Positions 37,166-46,717 of a DNA stretch of 50,647 nt are shown in pieces. The DNA is from an uncultured Acidobacteriaceae bacterium (GTDB lineage: Bacteria; Acidobacteriota; Terriglobia; Terriglobales; Acidobacteriaceae). The stretch covers positions 1-50,647 of the forward strand of contig CAIKND010000046.1 in NCBI GenBank assembly GCA_903828675.1, written 5' to 3'. Below the pieces are notes generated by a model. The model ran no database searches. It worked only from the letters and a program-made list of their open reading frames with translations, and was not told where the DNA came from. Every line of letters begins with the position of its first letter. Position 1 is the first letter of the stretch. The translations under genes were made by a program, and so were the position numbers.

Positions 37166-37981
37166 ATGACCGCAAACACCAAACGCCAACCCACAATCTT
37201 TCTGCCTCATGGCGGGGGGCCCTGCTTTTTTATGGATTGGACCTGGGGCCCCGCAGACACGTGGAATGCCACACAGCGTTTTCTGGAGGGACTGTCCGAC
37301 ACGTTGCCTGAACCACCGAAGGCCATCGTGGTGGTGAGCGGGCACTGGGAGGAGCAGGCCTTTACAGCGAGCGAAGCTGCCAAGCCAGAGCTGATTTTTG
37401 ACTATTCCGGCTTTCCCGAGCAGACCTACCGGCTGACATGGCCTGCTCCGGGGGAACCGGCGTTGGCGGCGCGTGTAGCCGGATTGCTGGGCAAAGCTGG
37501 ACTGCCTGCTGCGCTGAGCGCGGACCGCGGATTCGATCACGGAGTGTTTGTACCGCTTAAGGTTGCATTTCCTCAGGCAGAGATTCCGGTGGTTACGCTG
37601 TCGCTGGTGGGGAGTCTCGACCCGGCACTGCACCTAGCTGCCGGGCGGGCGCTGGCTCCGCTGCGCGACGAGGGAGTGGTGATTGTAGGGAGCGGCATGA
37701 GCTTCCATAATTTGCGGGGATATTTTCGAACAGAGACGCAGGATCGGGCGCGAGCGTTCGATCAATGGCTTACGGAGGCGGTGGAGAAGCCGGCTCCGGA
37801 GCGCGATGCCTTGCTGACAGCTTGGCGAGAGGCACCGTTTGCGGCCTATGCGCACCCGCGCGAAGAGCACCTGATTCCGCTGATGGTGGCCGCCGGGGCG
37901 GGTGGAGCGGCGGCGGGAACGCGCATCTTTTCCGACGAACCTATGGGAGCGGCGATCAGCGCTTACCGGTTCGACGGATAA
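37166..37981 (+). CDS. LigB/DODA-type class III extradiol ring-cleavage dioxygenase
   Basis: 271 residues. Conserved histidines fit the iron or zinc site and acid catalyst: H15 (FLPHGGGP), H60 (VVSGHWEE), H125 (RGFDHGVF), H181 (GMSFHN) and H230/H235 (HPREEHLIP). It matches the 4,5-DOPA dioxygenase (YgiD) branch, which opens catecholic rings; the substrate is unknown. GGAGG lies 9 bases before ATG 37166. The 18-bp palindrome upstream suggests repression released by an aromatic ligand. It stands alone, 125 bases before the Tat amidohydrolase. Confidence 0.9.
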   Translation: MTANTKRQPTIFLPHGGGPCFFMDWTWGPADTWNATQRFLEGLSDTLPEPPKAIVVVSGHWEEQAFTASEAAKPELIFDYSGFPEQTYRLTWPAPGEPALAARVAGLLGKAGLPAALSADRGFDHGVFVPLKVAFPQAEIPVVTLSLVGSLDPALHLAAGRALAPLRDEGVVIVGSGMSFHNLRGYFRTETQDRARAFDQWLTEAVEKPAPERDALLTAWREAPFAAYAHPREEHLIPLMVAAGAGGAAAGTRIFSDEPMGAAISAYRFDG

Positions 37982-38106
37982 GACCGTCGGCGCGTAGAGT
38001 GGCACCCGCGCCGCGCTTTGTTGTCAAGTAAAGTCCACGTTCGACTGTGTATATTGGGTTGAGCGTGGGCGGCAGGCAGAACCCGCGCTGTGTGGCGGAG
38101 AATCCC

Positions 38107-39096
38107 ATGCAACGGCGCGACGTTTTAAAACTCGCAGCTCTGAGCGCAGGTGAGTTGGCACTTCGCCGGTCCGCGGCGGCACTCTCTCTTTCTGCTCCGA
38201 GCCCCGCATCTTCCACTGTTCCGATCATTGATGCGCACATTCATCTTTTCGATCCGTTGCGTCCAGGGGGCGTTCCGTGGCCGGAGAAGAGCGATGCTGT
38301 TCTTTACAAACCGGCGCTGCCGGCGCGCTATGGAAGCGAGAGCGCAGCCCAGGGGATAGTGGGCGCGATTGCCATTGAAGCGAGTCCGCTGGCAAGCGAC
38401 AACCAGTGGCTGTTGAACGTGGCGGCCAACCACCCGGTCATTGTGGGCGTGGTGGGAGACCTGATTCCAGGCACACCCAGCTACCTGGGCGACCTGGAGA
38501 GGCTGCACGGGGATTCGCTATTTCTGGGCTTTCGCTATGGGAATCTCTGGAACCGCGACCTGGCGGAGGACCTGGAAAAGCCGGGGTTCGTGGACGGACT
38601 TAAGGCGCTGGCCGCTGCCGGCCTGGTCTTTGAGAGCGCCAACCCCGACCCGCGCTTGATCGGCGCCATTCTTGAGGTTGCGGAGCGGGTTACGGATTTG
38701 AGGATTGTGATCGACCATTTGCCTCACGCAACCGTACCCACGGAACAGGCGGCGCGGGAAGAGTATTGGGCGAACCTGCGCGTGCTGGCGGGGAGTCCGC
38801 GCGTGTTTGTGAAGCTGTCGGAGATTCCCCTGCGCGTGAATGGGAAACTGGTGACCGACCAGCACGCTTACAAGGCCCAACTGGATGCTATCTGGGATGT
38901 GTTCGGAGAAGACCATATCCTGTTCGGCAGCGATTGGCCTAACAGCGATCACGTGGCCACTTATGCGCAGACACTTGGGATCGTACGTGGATATATGGCA
39001 GGGAAAAGTGCGGGGGCGCGGGAGAAGTATTTTTGGAAGAACTCGATTGCGGCTTATAAGTGGCGCGCGAGAAGGACCGATCAGCCCACGCTTTGA
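38107..39096 (+). CDS. Tat-exported amidohydrolase-2 family hydrolase
   Basis: 329 residues. A twin-arginine-like signal (MQRRDVLKLAALSAGELALR) is followed by a TIM-barrel of the amidohydrolase-2 family. Metal ligands lie in IIDAHIHLFDP, in 'RIVIDHLPHA' and in 'LFGSDWPNSD'. Relatives include lactonases for fuconolactone and 2-pyrone-4,6-dicarboxylate. GGAG lies 7-10 bases before ATG 38107; the frame upstream to 38047 has no family match. It is followed after 56 bases by an organic-anion transporter, which suggests an exported lactone or ester hydrolase whose acid product is taken up. Confidence 0.82.
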   Translation: MQRRDVLKLAALSAGELALRRSAAALSLSAPSPASSTVPIIDAHIHLFDPLRPGGVPWPEKSDAVLYKPALPARYGSESAAQGIVGAIAIEASPLASDNQWLLNVAANHPVIVGVVGDLIPGTPSYLGDLERLHGDSLFLGFRYGNLWNRDLAEDLEKPGFVDGLKALAAAGLVFESANPDPRLIGAILEVAERVTDLRIVIDHLPHATVPTEQAAREEYWANLRVLAGSPRVFVKLSEIPLRVNGKLVTDQHAYKAQLDAIWDVFGEDHILFGSDWPNSDHVATYAQTLGIVRGYMAGKSAGAREKYFWKNSIAAYKWRARRTDQPTL

Positions 39097-39152
39097 ACGG
39101 TAACTCTGATGGCCGAAGACATTTCGAGTTTCCATCGACAGAGGTAACGGAA

Positions 39153-40475
39153 TTGCACGAGATTTCATCAGCCAGCGTTCCGACGCCAGATTCTTCACAA
39201 TACGAACTGGACTGCGGAATCGCGCGGGCGCTCAAGCGGCTGACGCCTTTTCTGATGATGATGTACGTAGTCTCGTTTCTCGACCGGGCAAATATAGGTT
39301 TTGCTAAACAGGCATTGCAGGCGTCGGTTGGGATTTCAGAGAGTACTTATGCTTTAGGCGCGGGACTTTTCTTTATAAGTTATTCTCTTTTGGGGTTTCC
39401 CAGTAACCTGATTTTGCACAAGATTGGCGCCAAGCTGTGGATTTCATCCCTGATGGTGAGTTGGGGATTGGTGTCGATGGGAACCATGTTCGTGACAGGC
39501 AGCACATCGTTCTACCTGCTGCGGTTGCTGCTGGGCGTGACGGAGGCAGGCTTTTTCCCTGGAGCAATTCTCTATCTGACTTACTGGTTTCCCAACCGCG
39601 TGCGCGGGCAGATTCTTGGCCTGTTCTATCTGGGCGTACCTCTGGCACTGATTTTCGGCGGTCCGCTCTCGGGTTTTCTGCTGGAGATGCATCCACTGGG
39701 GAGTTTGCAGAACTGGCAGTGGATGTTTGTGGTGGAAGGGTTCATGGCAGTTGCGCTGGGGCTTGCGGCGTTCTGGTTTCTGGATAACAAGCCTGCCAAC
39801 GCAAAGTGGATTCCCGCCAACGAGAGACAGGCGCTGGTGGAGGCTCTGGCGCAAGAGGAGAAGGAGCGCCGCGCGACCGGGCCTGCGCAGCTTCTGCCCA
39901 TGCTGCGCGATCTGCGCGTGATGGAGTTTGTGCTTATCTACACGCTGATTCAGATGAGCGTGTATGGCGCAATTTTCTATTTGCCGGCCGAGATATCCGC
40001 GCTGATGCATAAGCCTGCCGGTCTTGAGGTGGGACTGGTTACGGCAATTCCCTGGCTGTGCGCGCTGTGCGCCGTTTACTGGCTTCCCAAAGCGGCCGAT
40101 AAGTGGAACATACATCGGCCATTGGCATCGCTGATCCTGCTGGTTGCCGGATGCGCGAGCTTTGCATTTCCCACAGCGGGACCGCGGGTTGGCCTGATGG
40201 CGCTGTCGATTGCCGTTTCTGGATTTATCGCAGTGCAGCCACTGTTCTGGACGTTACCGACGGGATACCTTGCCGACAGCGCAAAGGCAGGCGGCATTGC
40301 ATTGATCGGCGGGGGGAACCTGGGCGGGCTTCTTGCCCCCAATGTGAAAGTCTGGGCCGATGAGTACTTCCACTCGCAACGCGCAGGCCTGTATCTGCTG
40401 GCAGGGATTACGGTTTTGAATGCGGGCTTGATTGCGGTGACGAAGACTCGGCGGGCGGCGAAGGGCAAAAGCTAA
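39153..40475 (+). CDS. ACS-family organic anion:cation symporter (major facilitator)
   Basis: 440 residues, 12 hydrophobic segments. The first helix 'LMMMYVVSFLDRANIGFAKQ' and 'ITEAG'-like 'VTEAGFFPGAILYLTYWFP' are hallmarks of the anion:cation symporter family (hexuronate, tartrate, phthalate carriers). A GTG at 39060 would overlap the previous gene by 37 bases; I prefer TTG 39153, with GAGGT 7 bases upstream and a length typical of the family. Possibly co-transcribed with the amidohydrolase. Confidence 0.86.
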   Translation: MHEISSASVPTPDSSQYELDCGIARALKRLTPFLMMMYVVSFLDRANIGFAKQALQASVGISESTYALGAGLFFISYSLLGFPSNLILHKIGAKLWISSLMVSWGLVSMGTMFVTGSTSFYLLRLLLGVTEAGFFPGAILYLTYWFPNRVRGQILGLFYLGVPLALIFGGPLSGFLLEMHPLGSLQNWQWMFVVEGFMAVALGLAAFWFLDNKPANAKWIPANERQALVEALAQEEKERRATGPAQLLPMLRDLRVMEFVLIYTLIQMSVYGAIFYLPAEISALMHKPAGLEVGLVTAIPWLCALCAVYWLPKAADKWNIHRPLASLILLVAGCASFAFPTAGPRVGLMALSIAVSGFIAVQPLFWTLPTGYLADSAKAGGIALIGGGNLGGLLAPNVKVWADEYFHSQRAGLYLLAGITVLNAGLIAVTKTRRAAKGKS

Positions 40476-40554
40476 AACGCTGTCGATCTGGGGCGATTGG
40501 TGGCGGGGACGCGGCCGGTGAGCGCGACGGCTGAATCTGAAATCAACCCACGGG

Positions 40555-40560
40555 TATAAT
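40555..40560 (+). promoter_or_regulatory. Consensus -10 box of larE, leaderless geometry
   Basis: A perfect TATAAT 7 bases before the larE ATG, with no Shine-Dalgarno sequence. Transcription would begin at or next to the start codon. The -35 is poor (around 40532). Confidence 0.55.
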
Positions 40561-40567
40561 CGATTCC

Positions 40568-41446
40568 ATGGCGGCGAGCGCACAAGCGAATCATACGGAA
40601 GCCGAAGCGGCGGAGAATGCAGCGCAAAAACTGCGCGCGCTTGAGGCACGGCTGGAGCAATTGGGGAGCCTGATGGTGGCATACTCAGGCGGCGTGGACT
40701 CGGCATTTCTGGCGGGCACGGCGTATCGCGTGCTGGGCCAGAAGATGCTGGCGGTTCTGGCCGACTCACCAAGCCTTGCGCGGCGCGATATGGAGCAGGC
40801 CTGCGAATTCGCCCGCTCGCTGGGGATGGGGCTGCATGTGGTGGCAACCACGGAGTTGGACAAGCCAGAATATGCGCGCAACGATGCCAACCGCTGCTTC
40901 CACTGCAAGGATGAACTGTTTGCGGCCATGGAGACCCTGGGAGGCAAGCTGGGGTTTGCTTCCATCGCCTACGGCATGAACGCCGACGACACCAGGGATT
41001 ACCGTCCCGGACAGCGCGCTGCCGAGCAGCACGCCGTGCTGGCTCCGCTGGCAGAGGTGGGGCTGACCAAGATGGAGGTTCGCGCGCTGTCAAAAGCCGC
41101 TGGCTACCCGCTGTGGGACCGTCCGGCAGCGCCGTGCCTGTCGTCGCGCGTGGAGTACGGGCGCACGGTCACGCGCGAGGTTCTGGAACAGGTAGAGAAG
41201 GGCGAAGAAAGCTTGCGGCAGTTGGGCTTCCGTGAGCTGCGGGTTCGGCATCACGGCGAGCTCGCCCGCGTGGAGATTGCACGCACCGAGCTGCCCCGCG
41301 CGCTCACGATGGAGATGCTGGATGCGATTACAGCGGCTCTGAAGCAGGCCGGCTTCCAATATGTGACGCTGGATTGCACGGGATTTCGATCAGGCTCATT
41401 GAATGCGATATTGCCCGTAGAAGTGCTGGCGCGACGCGGCGCATAG
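40568..41446 (+). CDS. larE: LarE, sacrificial sulfur transferase of the nickel-pincer pathway
   Basis: 292 residues. LarE adenylates the carboxylates of pyridinium-3,5-biscarboxylate mononucleotide and gives sulfur to make the thiocarboxylates that bind nickel. The PP-loop SGGVDS is at 40-45. The sacrificial cysteine is C190 in RPAAPCLSSR, so this is the single-cysteine type that loses its own sulfur and not the [4Fe-4S] type. C110 and C113 (NRCFHC) also occur. First of three lar genes; likely leaderless. Confidence 0.94.
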   Translation: MAASAQANHTEAEAAENAAQKLRALEARLEQLGSLMVAYSGGVDSAFLAGTAYRVLGQKMLAVLADSPSLARRDMEQACEFARSLGMGLHVVATTELDKPEYARNDANRCFHCKDELFAAMETLGGKLGFASIAYGMNADDTRDYRPGQRAAEQHAVLAPLAEVGLTKMEVRALSKAAGYPLWDRPAAPCLSSRVEYGRTVTREVLEQVEKGEESLRQLGFRELRVRHHGELARVEIARTELPRALTMEMLDAITAALKQAGFQYVTLDCTGFRSGSLNAILPVEVLARRGA

Positions 41447-41571
41447 AGCTAAACCAGAGTCACTGTGTCCCATTCGATGCACACGAGGCCGCCCCTCCCT
41501 GAGGGTCGCGTCGACTTGGATGAAATCCTTGCGGTATATGCCAACTCTGGTTTTGCTTTAGCCGAGCAGTT

Positions 41572-41577
41572 TAAAAT
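41572..41577 (+). promoter_or_regulatory. Candidate -10 box of larC
   Basis: TAAAAT 9 bases before the larC ATG, no ribosome site, in a 140-base gap after larE. Same geometry as the box of hypA. Confidence 0.35.
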
Positions 41578-41586
41578 CACAACGCG

Positions 41587-42921
41587 ATGCGAATTGGATA
41601 TCTTGAATGTTTTTCAGGCATCAGCGGCGACATGCTGCTGGGAGCGATGGTGGATGCGGGCGTTCCGTTTGAGTCCCTGGCGGAGATTGCGGCTGCGCTG
41701 AACGTGGGTGCGCGGCTGGAGATGCGCAAGGTGAGCCGCGGCGGGCTGGCGGCTACAAAAGTGGATGTGCTGACGCCTGAACAGGCGGCGAGTGAACCGG
41801 CTCATTTGCATGAAGCCCATTCACATGAGGGGCACTCGCACCAGGCGCATACGCACGAGGCGCCGGCGACACCAGCGGCGCAGGAGCAGCCGGCGCACAC
41901 ACACGCGCCGCATCGTCATCTGTCAGCGATTCTGAAGATTATTCGCTCTGCACCTTTGTCTGAAGGCGTGAAGGAGCGTTCATGCCGCGCGTTTCAAGTG
42001 CTGGGAGAGGCTGAGGCCGCAATTCACTCGATTCCGATTGAGAAGGTGCACTTCCACGAGGTGGGGGCGGTAGACACTATTGTCGATATCGTCTGCTCGG
42101 CGGCGGGTGCGGAGTTGCTTGGCGTGGAGCGGTGGCTGGCATCGCCGCTGAACGTAGGAAGCGGGACGGTGAAGTGCCAGCACGGCACACTGCCGGTGCC
42201 GGCTCCGGCTACGCTGGCCCTGCTCGGCGATGCGCCGGTGTATGCGGCCGGACCGCCAATGGAGCGGGTGACGCCGACCGGAGCAGCCGTGCTGCGAATG
42301 CTGAATGTGTGCTACGAGACGCTGCCTCCCATGCGCGTGAAGGCTACCGGGTACGGAGCAGGGGGACGGGATACGCCGGGAGAGCCTAACCTGTTGAGGG
42401 TGCTGGTTGGCGAAGTTGCAGACAACGGCGCACAGTCTTCGGGTGCGGAGCCTATCGCCGTGATTGAGACGGTGATCGACGACTCGACTCCGCAGGTGAT
42501 GGCGTTTGTAAGCGAACAGTTGCTGGAAACTGGAGCCTGGGATGTGTATAGGACTCCAGTTCAGATGAAAAAGGGGCGCACCGGAGTGCAGTTGACCGTG
42601 CTGTGCCACCCCGATCGAGTGGACGCGATGCAGGACCTGCTGTTCCGCGAAACCACGACTATCGGCTTGCATTGGCGGATCGAAAACAAGCGGTCGCTCA
42701 CCCGGGAGTTCATTGAAGTAATGACAACCTGGGGCGATGTGAAGATCAAGGTGGCGCGCTTGCCTTCCGGCAAGATTACCAACGCTTCGCCCGAGTATGA
42801 GGACTGCCGCAAGCTGGCCACGCTGCATTCAGTTCCGCTCAAGCAGGTGATGCATGAGGCCATGCAGGCCTTTGCGGCGAACACGGAAGCTGTCTCCGAG
42901 ACGGAAAAGGAAGGATTCTGA
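41587..42921 (+). CDS. larC: LarC, nickel insertase of the nickel-pincer pathway
   Basis: 444 residues. LarC inserts Ni into the organic pincer using CTP. The family start '[20 protein letters not shown]' and '[17 protein letters not shown]' are clear. Residues 73-111 form a His-rich linker with 12 histidines, a probable nickel reservoir. The gene is one uninterrupted frame, unlike Lactiplantibacillus plantarum, where larC1 and larC2 need a frameshift. No ribosome site is seen. The stop overlaps the larB start by 1 base (TGATG). Confidence 0.95.
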   Translation: MRIGYLECFSGISGDMLLGAMVDAGVPFESLAEIAAALNVGARLEMRKVSRGGLAATKVDVLTPEQAASEPAHLHEAHSHEGHSHQAHTHEAPATPAAQEQPAHTHAPHRHLSAILKIIRSAPLSEGVKERSCRAFQVLGEAEAAIHSIPIEKVHFHEVGAVDTIVDIVCSAAGAELLGVERWLASPLNVGSGTVKCQHGTLPVPAPATLALLGDAPVYAAGPPMERVTPTGAAVLRMLNVCYETLPPMRVKATGYGAGGRDTPGEPNLLRVLVGEVADNGAQSSGAEPIAVIETVIDDSTPQVMAFVSEQLLETGAWDVYRTPVQMKKGRTGVQLTVLCHPDRVDAMQDLLFRETTTIGLHWRIENKRSLTREFIEVMTTWGDVKIKVARLPSGKITNASPEYEDCRKLATLHSVPLKQVMHEAMQAFAANTEAVSETEKEGF

Positions 42922-43670
42922 TGGATCGCTTGCGCCTGGAAGCGCTACTGAAAGAAGTTCACGAAGGCCGCACCAGCATTGATGAAGCGCTTGACCGCCT
43001 TCGCGATCTGCCCTTCGAAGACCTTGGCTTTGCCAAGTTGGATCATCACCGCGCACTGCGCACCGGCATGCCGGAGGTGATTTTTGCCTCGGGCAAGACT
43101 ACTGCGCAGGTGACCGCGATATTTGCACGCATGGCGAATGCCGGCGGTAACGTACTCGCGACGCGCGCCTCGAGAGAGATGTATGAGGCGGTCTTCGCTG
43201 TAGAGCCGCGAGCCGAATTCCATGAGGCCGCCCGCGCCATCACGCTGACCCAAAATTCCGCCATCGCTCCGGGAAAGGGAACTATCGCCGTAGTCTGCGC
43301 CGGGACCAGCGATCTGCCGGTGGCCGAAGAAGCCGCCGTGACCGCGCGACTGATGGGCAACGATGTGGAACTGATCGCCGATGTGGGCGTGGCGGGGATA
43401 CATCGCCTGCTGGCGCAACGGACGTCACTGCAATCGGCGCGCGTGCTGATTGTCTGCGCGGGTATGGAGGGAGCGCTACCTACCGTGGTGGCAGGGCTTG
43501 TAAATGCGCCCGTTCTGGCGGTGCCGACCAGCGTGGGCTATGGCGCGTCGTTTGGAGGCGTTGCGGCGCTGCTGGGCATGTTGAACACTTGCTCGCCCAA
43601 TGTTTCGGTGGTGAATATCGACAACGGGTTCGGCGCGGCGTGCATAGCTTCGCTCATCAATCACCTTTGA
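42921..43670 (+). CDS. larB: LarB, carboxylase/hydrolase of the nickel-pincer pathway
   Basis: 249 residues. LarB carboxylates nicotinic acid adenine dinucleotide and cleaves its phosphoanhydride, the first step of the pathway. The C-terminal PurE-like domain is evident ('[20 protein letters not shown]', '[14 protein letters not shown]', '[16 protein letters not shown]', '[13 protein letters not shown]'). Its start overlaps the larC stop, so translation is coupled. With larE and larC the pathway is complete, but no larA (lactate racemase) follows. Confidence 0.95.
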   Translation: MDRLRLEALLKEVHEGRTSIDEALDRLRDLPFEDLGFAKLDHHRALRTGMPEVIFASGKTTAQVTAIFARMANAGGNVLATRASREMYEAVFAVEPRAEFHEAARAITLTQNSAIAPGKGTIAVVCAGTSDLPVAEEAAVTARLMGNDVELIADVGVAGIHRLLAQRTSLQSARVLIVCAGMEGALPTVVAGLVNAPVLAVPTSVGYGASFGGVAALLGMLNTCSPNVSVVNIDNGFGAACIASLINHL

Positions 43671-43829
43671 TTTGTGTACTTTGGTTGTTGCGGTTTGAAT
43701 AGACTACAACTCGGGCCTACCGACCTTTAGCATGAATCCGTGATGTGTATCACTGTCCCATACGGGTCCGGGAACGAATCATTCTCCATATATAGCTGGC
43801 GCTCGCGCACGCGGCGTGTGGAGGAGTTT

Positions 43830-45464
43830 GTGGCCCGTTCCAAGTTGCCGGTCTTACGCAGGATTTCGCAGATCTTCTTTCTGATCCTGTTTCTTGCGCT
43901 GCTGGTTTTCACGTCTCTGCGCCCCACACCGGGCGGCACCAGCGACATTCATCTACGTGCGCCTGTACGTCTGTTCTTCGAGTGGGATCCGCTGATCGCG
44001 GTGACAAATGCCATCGCCAGCCACGCGCTGTATCGCGGACTGCTGTGGAGCCTGATTATTCTGCTGCCGACGCTCTTTCTGGGGCGGTTCTTTTGCGGCT
44101 GGATTTGCCCGATGGGCACGCTGCAGCACTTTGTAGGCGACATGCCATCGGAGGCAAAGCGTGGCAAGCAGCGAATCGAGGCAAACCGATACAAACGCTG
44201 GCAGACGGTGAAATATGTGGTGCTGATCGCCGGGCTGGTGGCGGCGGCCTTTGGCTCGATGGCGATAGGCTGGCTGGACCCTTTCAGCCTTCTGGTTCGT
44301 TCCATCGGCCTTGCCATTCTTCCGGCGTTCAACTTTGCAGTGCGCGCGGTGCTGGCGCCGATGGAGCACAGCCATATTGCCGTCATCAAGGCGACTGGTG
44401 GGGTAATCCATGCAGTGCTGCAGGCGGTGGTGCTGGACTTCCGCGAGACGCACTTTGCGCAGGGGTTGTTTCTCGGTATCTTGTTTGTCGTGATTCTGGC
44501 AGCCAGTTTGCGCGTAACGCGGCTGTGGTGCCGCTCGATTTGCCCGCTTGGCGCATTGCTGGGCGCGGTCTCGCGGTGGAGCGTGCTGGGGCTGCACAAG
44601 GACGCCGATAGCTGCAACAAATGCAACAAGTGCCTGATGCACTGCCAGGGCGGCGACGATCCAATCGGGGGCGTGCCTTGGCGCAAGTCCGAGTGCCTGA
44701 TGTGCATGAATTGCGTGGGCAGTTGTCCGCATAGCAGCCTGGAATTCCGGTTTTTCAGAAACGAGAAGGAAGTTGCCTCGCCCGATCTGGGCCGGCGCAG
44801 AACGCTCACCGGCATCGCTGCCGGGGCGGTTGCGGTTCCGCTGATGCGCGCCAACACGGGCATGGGCAAGAGCCGTCACGAATTGCTGCTGAGGCCGCCG
44901 GGCGCGCTGGACGAGCCGGATTTTCTTTCCCGCTGCATTCGCTGCGGCGAGTGCATGAAGGTGTGCCCGAATAACTCGCTGCATCCTACGCTGGACCAAG
45001 CCGGCCTGGAAGGACTGTGGACGCCTACGCTGGTGCCGCGCATCGGATACTGCGAGCCGAGCTGCGTGCTCTGTTCAGAGGTGTGCCCTACGGGGGCGAT
45101 ATGGCAGATTACGCCGAAGGAAAAGGGGTGGGTCGCAGGCTCGGCGCAGAGCCTGCCGGTTCGGCTTGGCACTGCGTTCTACGATCGTGGGCGCTGCCTC
45201 CCGTGGGCAATGGCCACAGAGTGCATCGTTTGCGAAGAATGGTGCCCGGTTTCACCTAAGGCAATTTATATTCAGGAAGCTCAGGTGATCGATTCTGCCG
45301 GCAATACCAGGACGTTGAAGCAGCCACGCGTCGATCCAAGCCGCTGCGTAGGTTGTGGCGCGTGCGAGTACGCATGCCCGCTGCAGGAGCATCCCGCGGT
45401 GTATGTGACCAGTATTGGGGAAAGCCGCTCACCGAGCAGCCAGATACTACTTAACCGGAAATAG
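43830..45464 (+). CDS. Membrane polyferredoxin (NapH/YccM-like)
   Basis: 544 residues. Several membrane helices (first at about 14-32) carry NapH-type cysteine motifs on loops (CGWICPMG and CRSICPLG). At least five ferredoxin-like clusters of cysteines follow: CNKCNKCLMHC, CLMCMNCVGSCP, CIRCGECMKVCP, CEPSCVLCSEVCP, CIVCEEWCP and CVGCGACEYACP. This is built to pass electrons across or along the membrane. GTG 43830 has GGAGG 5 bases upstream; GTG 43740 or ATG 43743 would add 29-30 residues without family look. It precedes the lipoprotein by 16 bases. Confidence 0.88.
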   Translation: MARSKLPVLRRISQIFFLILFLALLVFTSLRPTPGGTSDIHLRAPVRLFFEWDPLIAVTNAIASHALYRGLLWSLIILLPTLFLGRFFCGWICPMGTLQHFVGDMPSEAKRGKQRIEANRYKRWQTVKYVVLIAGLVAAAFGSMAIGWLDPFSLLVRSIGLAILPAFNFAVRAVLAPMEHSHIAVIKATGGVIHAVLQAVVLDFRETHFAQGLFLGILFVVILAASLRVTRLWCRSICPLGALLGAVSRWSVLGLHKDADSCNKCNKCLMHCQGGDDPIGGVPWRKSECLMCMNCVGSCPHSSLEFRFFRNEKEVASPDLGRRRTLTGIAAGAVAVPLMRANTGMGKSRHELLLRPPGALDEPDFLSRCIRCGECMKVCPNNSLHPTLDQAGLEGLWTPTLVPRIGYCEPSCVLCSEVCPTGAIWQITPKEKGWVAGSAQSLPVRLGTAFYDRGRCLPWAMATECIVCEEWCPVSPKAIYIQEAQVIDSAGNTRTLKQPRVDPSRCVGCGACEYACPLQEHPAVYVTSIGESRSPSSQILLNRK

Positions 45465-45480
45465 AGGAGAAAGTTTGAAG

Positions 45481-45975
45481 ATGTTGAGATCACAAAAATT
45501 GATTTTGGCAACCATGGCAGTCATGATTTTTGCCGCAATATCCAGCACAGGATGCAAGAAGAAACAGGTCGATGCTTTTCCGGCATCGGGAGCGATCTCG
45601 GGCTGGCAGAAATCAAGCGATACGCGCGTGTTTGCTGCCAAGGATCTGTGGCAGTATATTGACGGCGATGCCGAGCAATACATTGCGGCGGGGGTGGTGT
45701 CCACGTCAACCTCCGACTACAAGTACCAGGGGCAGTTAGAGGCGGTAGTGGACGTTTACACTATGGGTGATTCGTCGGGCTCGCGCAAGATTCTTGAGAC
45801 AGGGCAGACCAAGGACGCCAAGAGCGTTCAACTTGGCGACGCAGGGCTGGCTCTGGCGCAGAGCGTCACCTTCCGCAAGGGCCCGTACCTGGTCCGCATT
45901 GTTGCTTATGAGTCCACACCGGATGCGCCGCAGGCTCTGCTGGCACTGGCGCACGGGGTGGAAGCGAAACTGTAG
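45481..45975 (+). CDS. DUF6599-type lipoprotein
   Basis: 164 residues. Lipoprotein signal with lipobox STGC (C25). The mature part 'ISGWQKSSDTRVFAAKDLWQ', 'YIDGDAEQYIAAGV' and 'VVDVYTMGDSSGSRKILE' fits DUF6599, a family of unknown role that I know mainly next to DUF362 and ferredoxin genes. ATG 45481 has AGGAG 10 bases upstream; TTG 45475 is possible. Second gene of the five-gene module. Confidence 0.75.
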   Translation: MLRSQKLILATMAVMIFAAISSTGCKKKQVDAFPASGAISGWQKSSDTRVFAAKDLWQYIDGDAEQYIAAGVVSTSTSDYKYQGQLEAVVDVYTMGDSSGSRKILETGQTKDAKSVQLGDAGLALAQSVTFRKGPYLVRIVAYESTPDAPQALLALAHGVEAKL

Positions 45976-46022
45976 CGCACGAGGCCGATTGCCGGACTGC
46001 GTGAGCGAACACGAGGATTGCG

Positions 46023-46679
46023 ATGCCGCATTGCCCGATGAAGTTCCAATATGTCCGGCGCAGGCTTGCGCAGACTGGGCTGCGGATTCTGGATATCGGT
46101 TGCGGCAATAATTCGCCGTCAACGACCAAGCGCTGGTTTCCGGGCTGCCACTACGCGGGCGCGGATGTTCAGCAGTACAACAACAGCGACGAAGACGTCG
46201 CGGCCATGGATGCGTTTTACCTGCTGGGTACAGACGGCTCAGGGTACTCGGCGATTCCCGAAGGCAGCTACGACTTGGTGATACTGAATCATGTTTTGGA
46301 GCACATGATGGAGCCGGCGCCAATTTTAGCTGCTGTTTGCACCAAGCTGAAGCCGGGAGGATACATCTGGATTGCGTTCCCCTCGCTGCGCAGCTTGTCG
46401 CTGCCTGCATCGGAGGATGAGACGCTGCAATTCTGCGACGATCCGACGCATGTTTACCTTCCGGACCTTCGCGAGGTTGCCAATGTTCTGCTGGCGAACG
46501 GGGTGAAGGTGCTGCACGCGGGCCGGTCGCGAGAAAGCTTTCTTACGACGCTCGGCGACGTGGTGAAGCTGACGAAGAGGCTGCTGAGAAAAATATTGAC
46601 GGGCAGGTTTTCCGGCAGAGGACTCTGGTATCTGCTGGGATTTGAAGATCACGTATTGGGTCAACGCCGGCTCGGTTAA
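46023..46679 (+). CDS. Class I SAM-dependent methyltransferase
   Basis: 218 residues. SAM-binding motif I is ILDIGCGNN (about 22-30); 'YDLVILNHVLEHMMEP' is the motif IV region typical of the Methyltransf_11/23 group; 'LKPGGYIWIAFP' follows. No signal, so cytoplasmic. Substrate unknown. GAGG lies 6 bases before ATG 46023. It sits between the lipoprotein and the DUF362 genes with gaps of 47 and 38 bases. Confidence 0.82.
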   Translation: MPHCPMKFQYVRRRLAQTGLRILDIGCGNNSPSTTKRWFPGCHYAGADVQQYNNSDEDVAAMDAFYLLGTDGSGYSAIPEGSYDLVILNHVLEHMMEPAPILAAVCTKLKPGGYIWIAFPSLRSLSLPASEDETLQFCDDPTHVYLPDLREVANVLLANGVKVLHAGRSRESFLTTLGDVVKLTKRLLRKILTGRFSGRGLWYLLGFEDHVLGQRRLG

Positions 46680-46717
46680 AAGCGGGCCCGGCTTTTTGAA
46701 CAAGGACGAGGACAGAA

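Noticed and set aside
41465..41701. 78-codon frame between larE and larC
   Set aside because: It overlaps the larC start in another frame, has no family match, and its codon pattern is not convincing.
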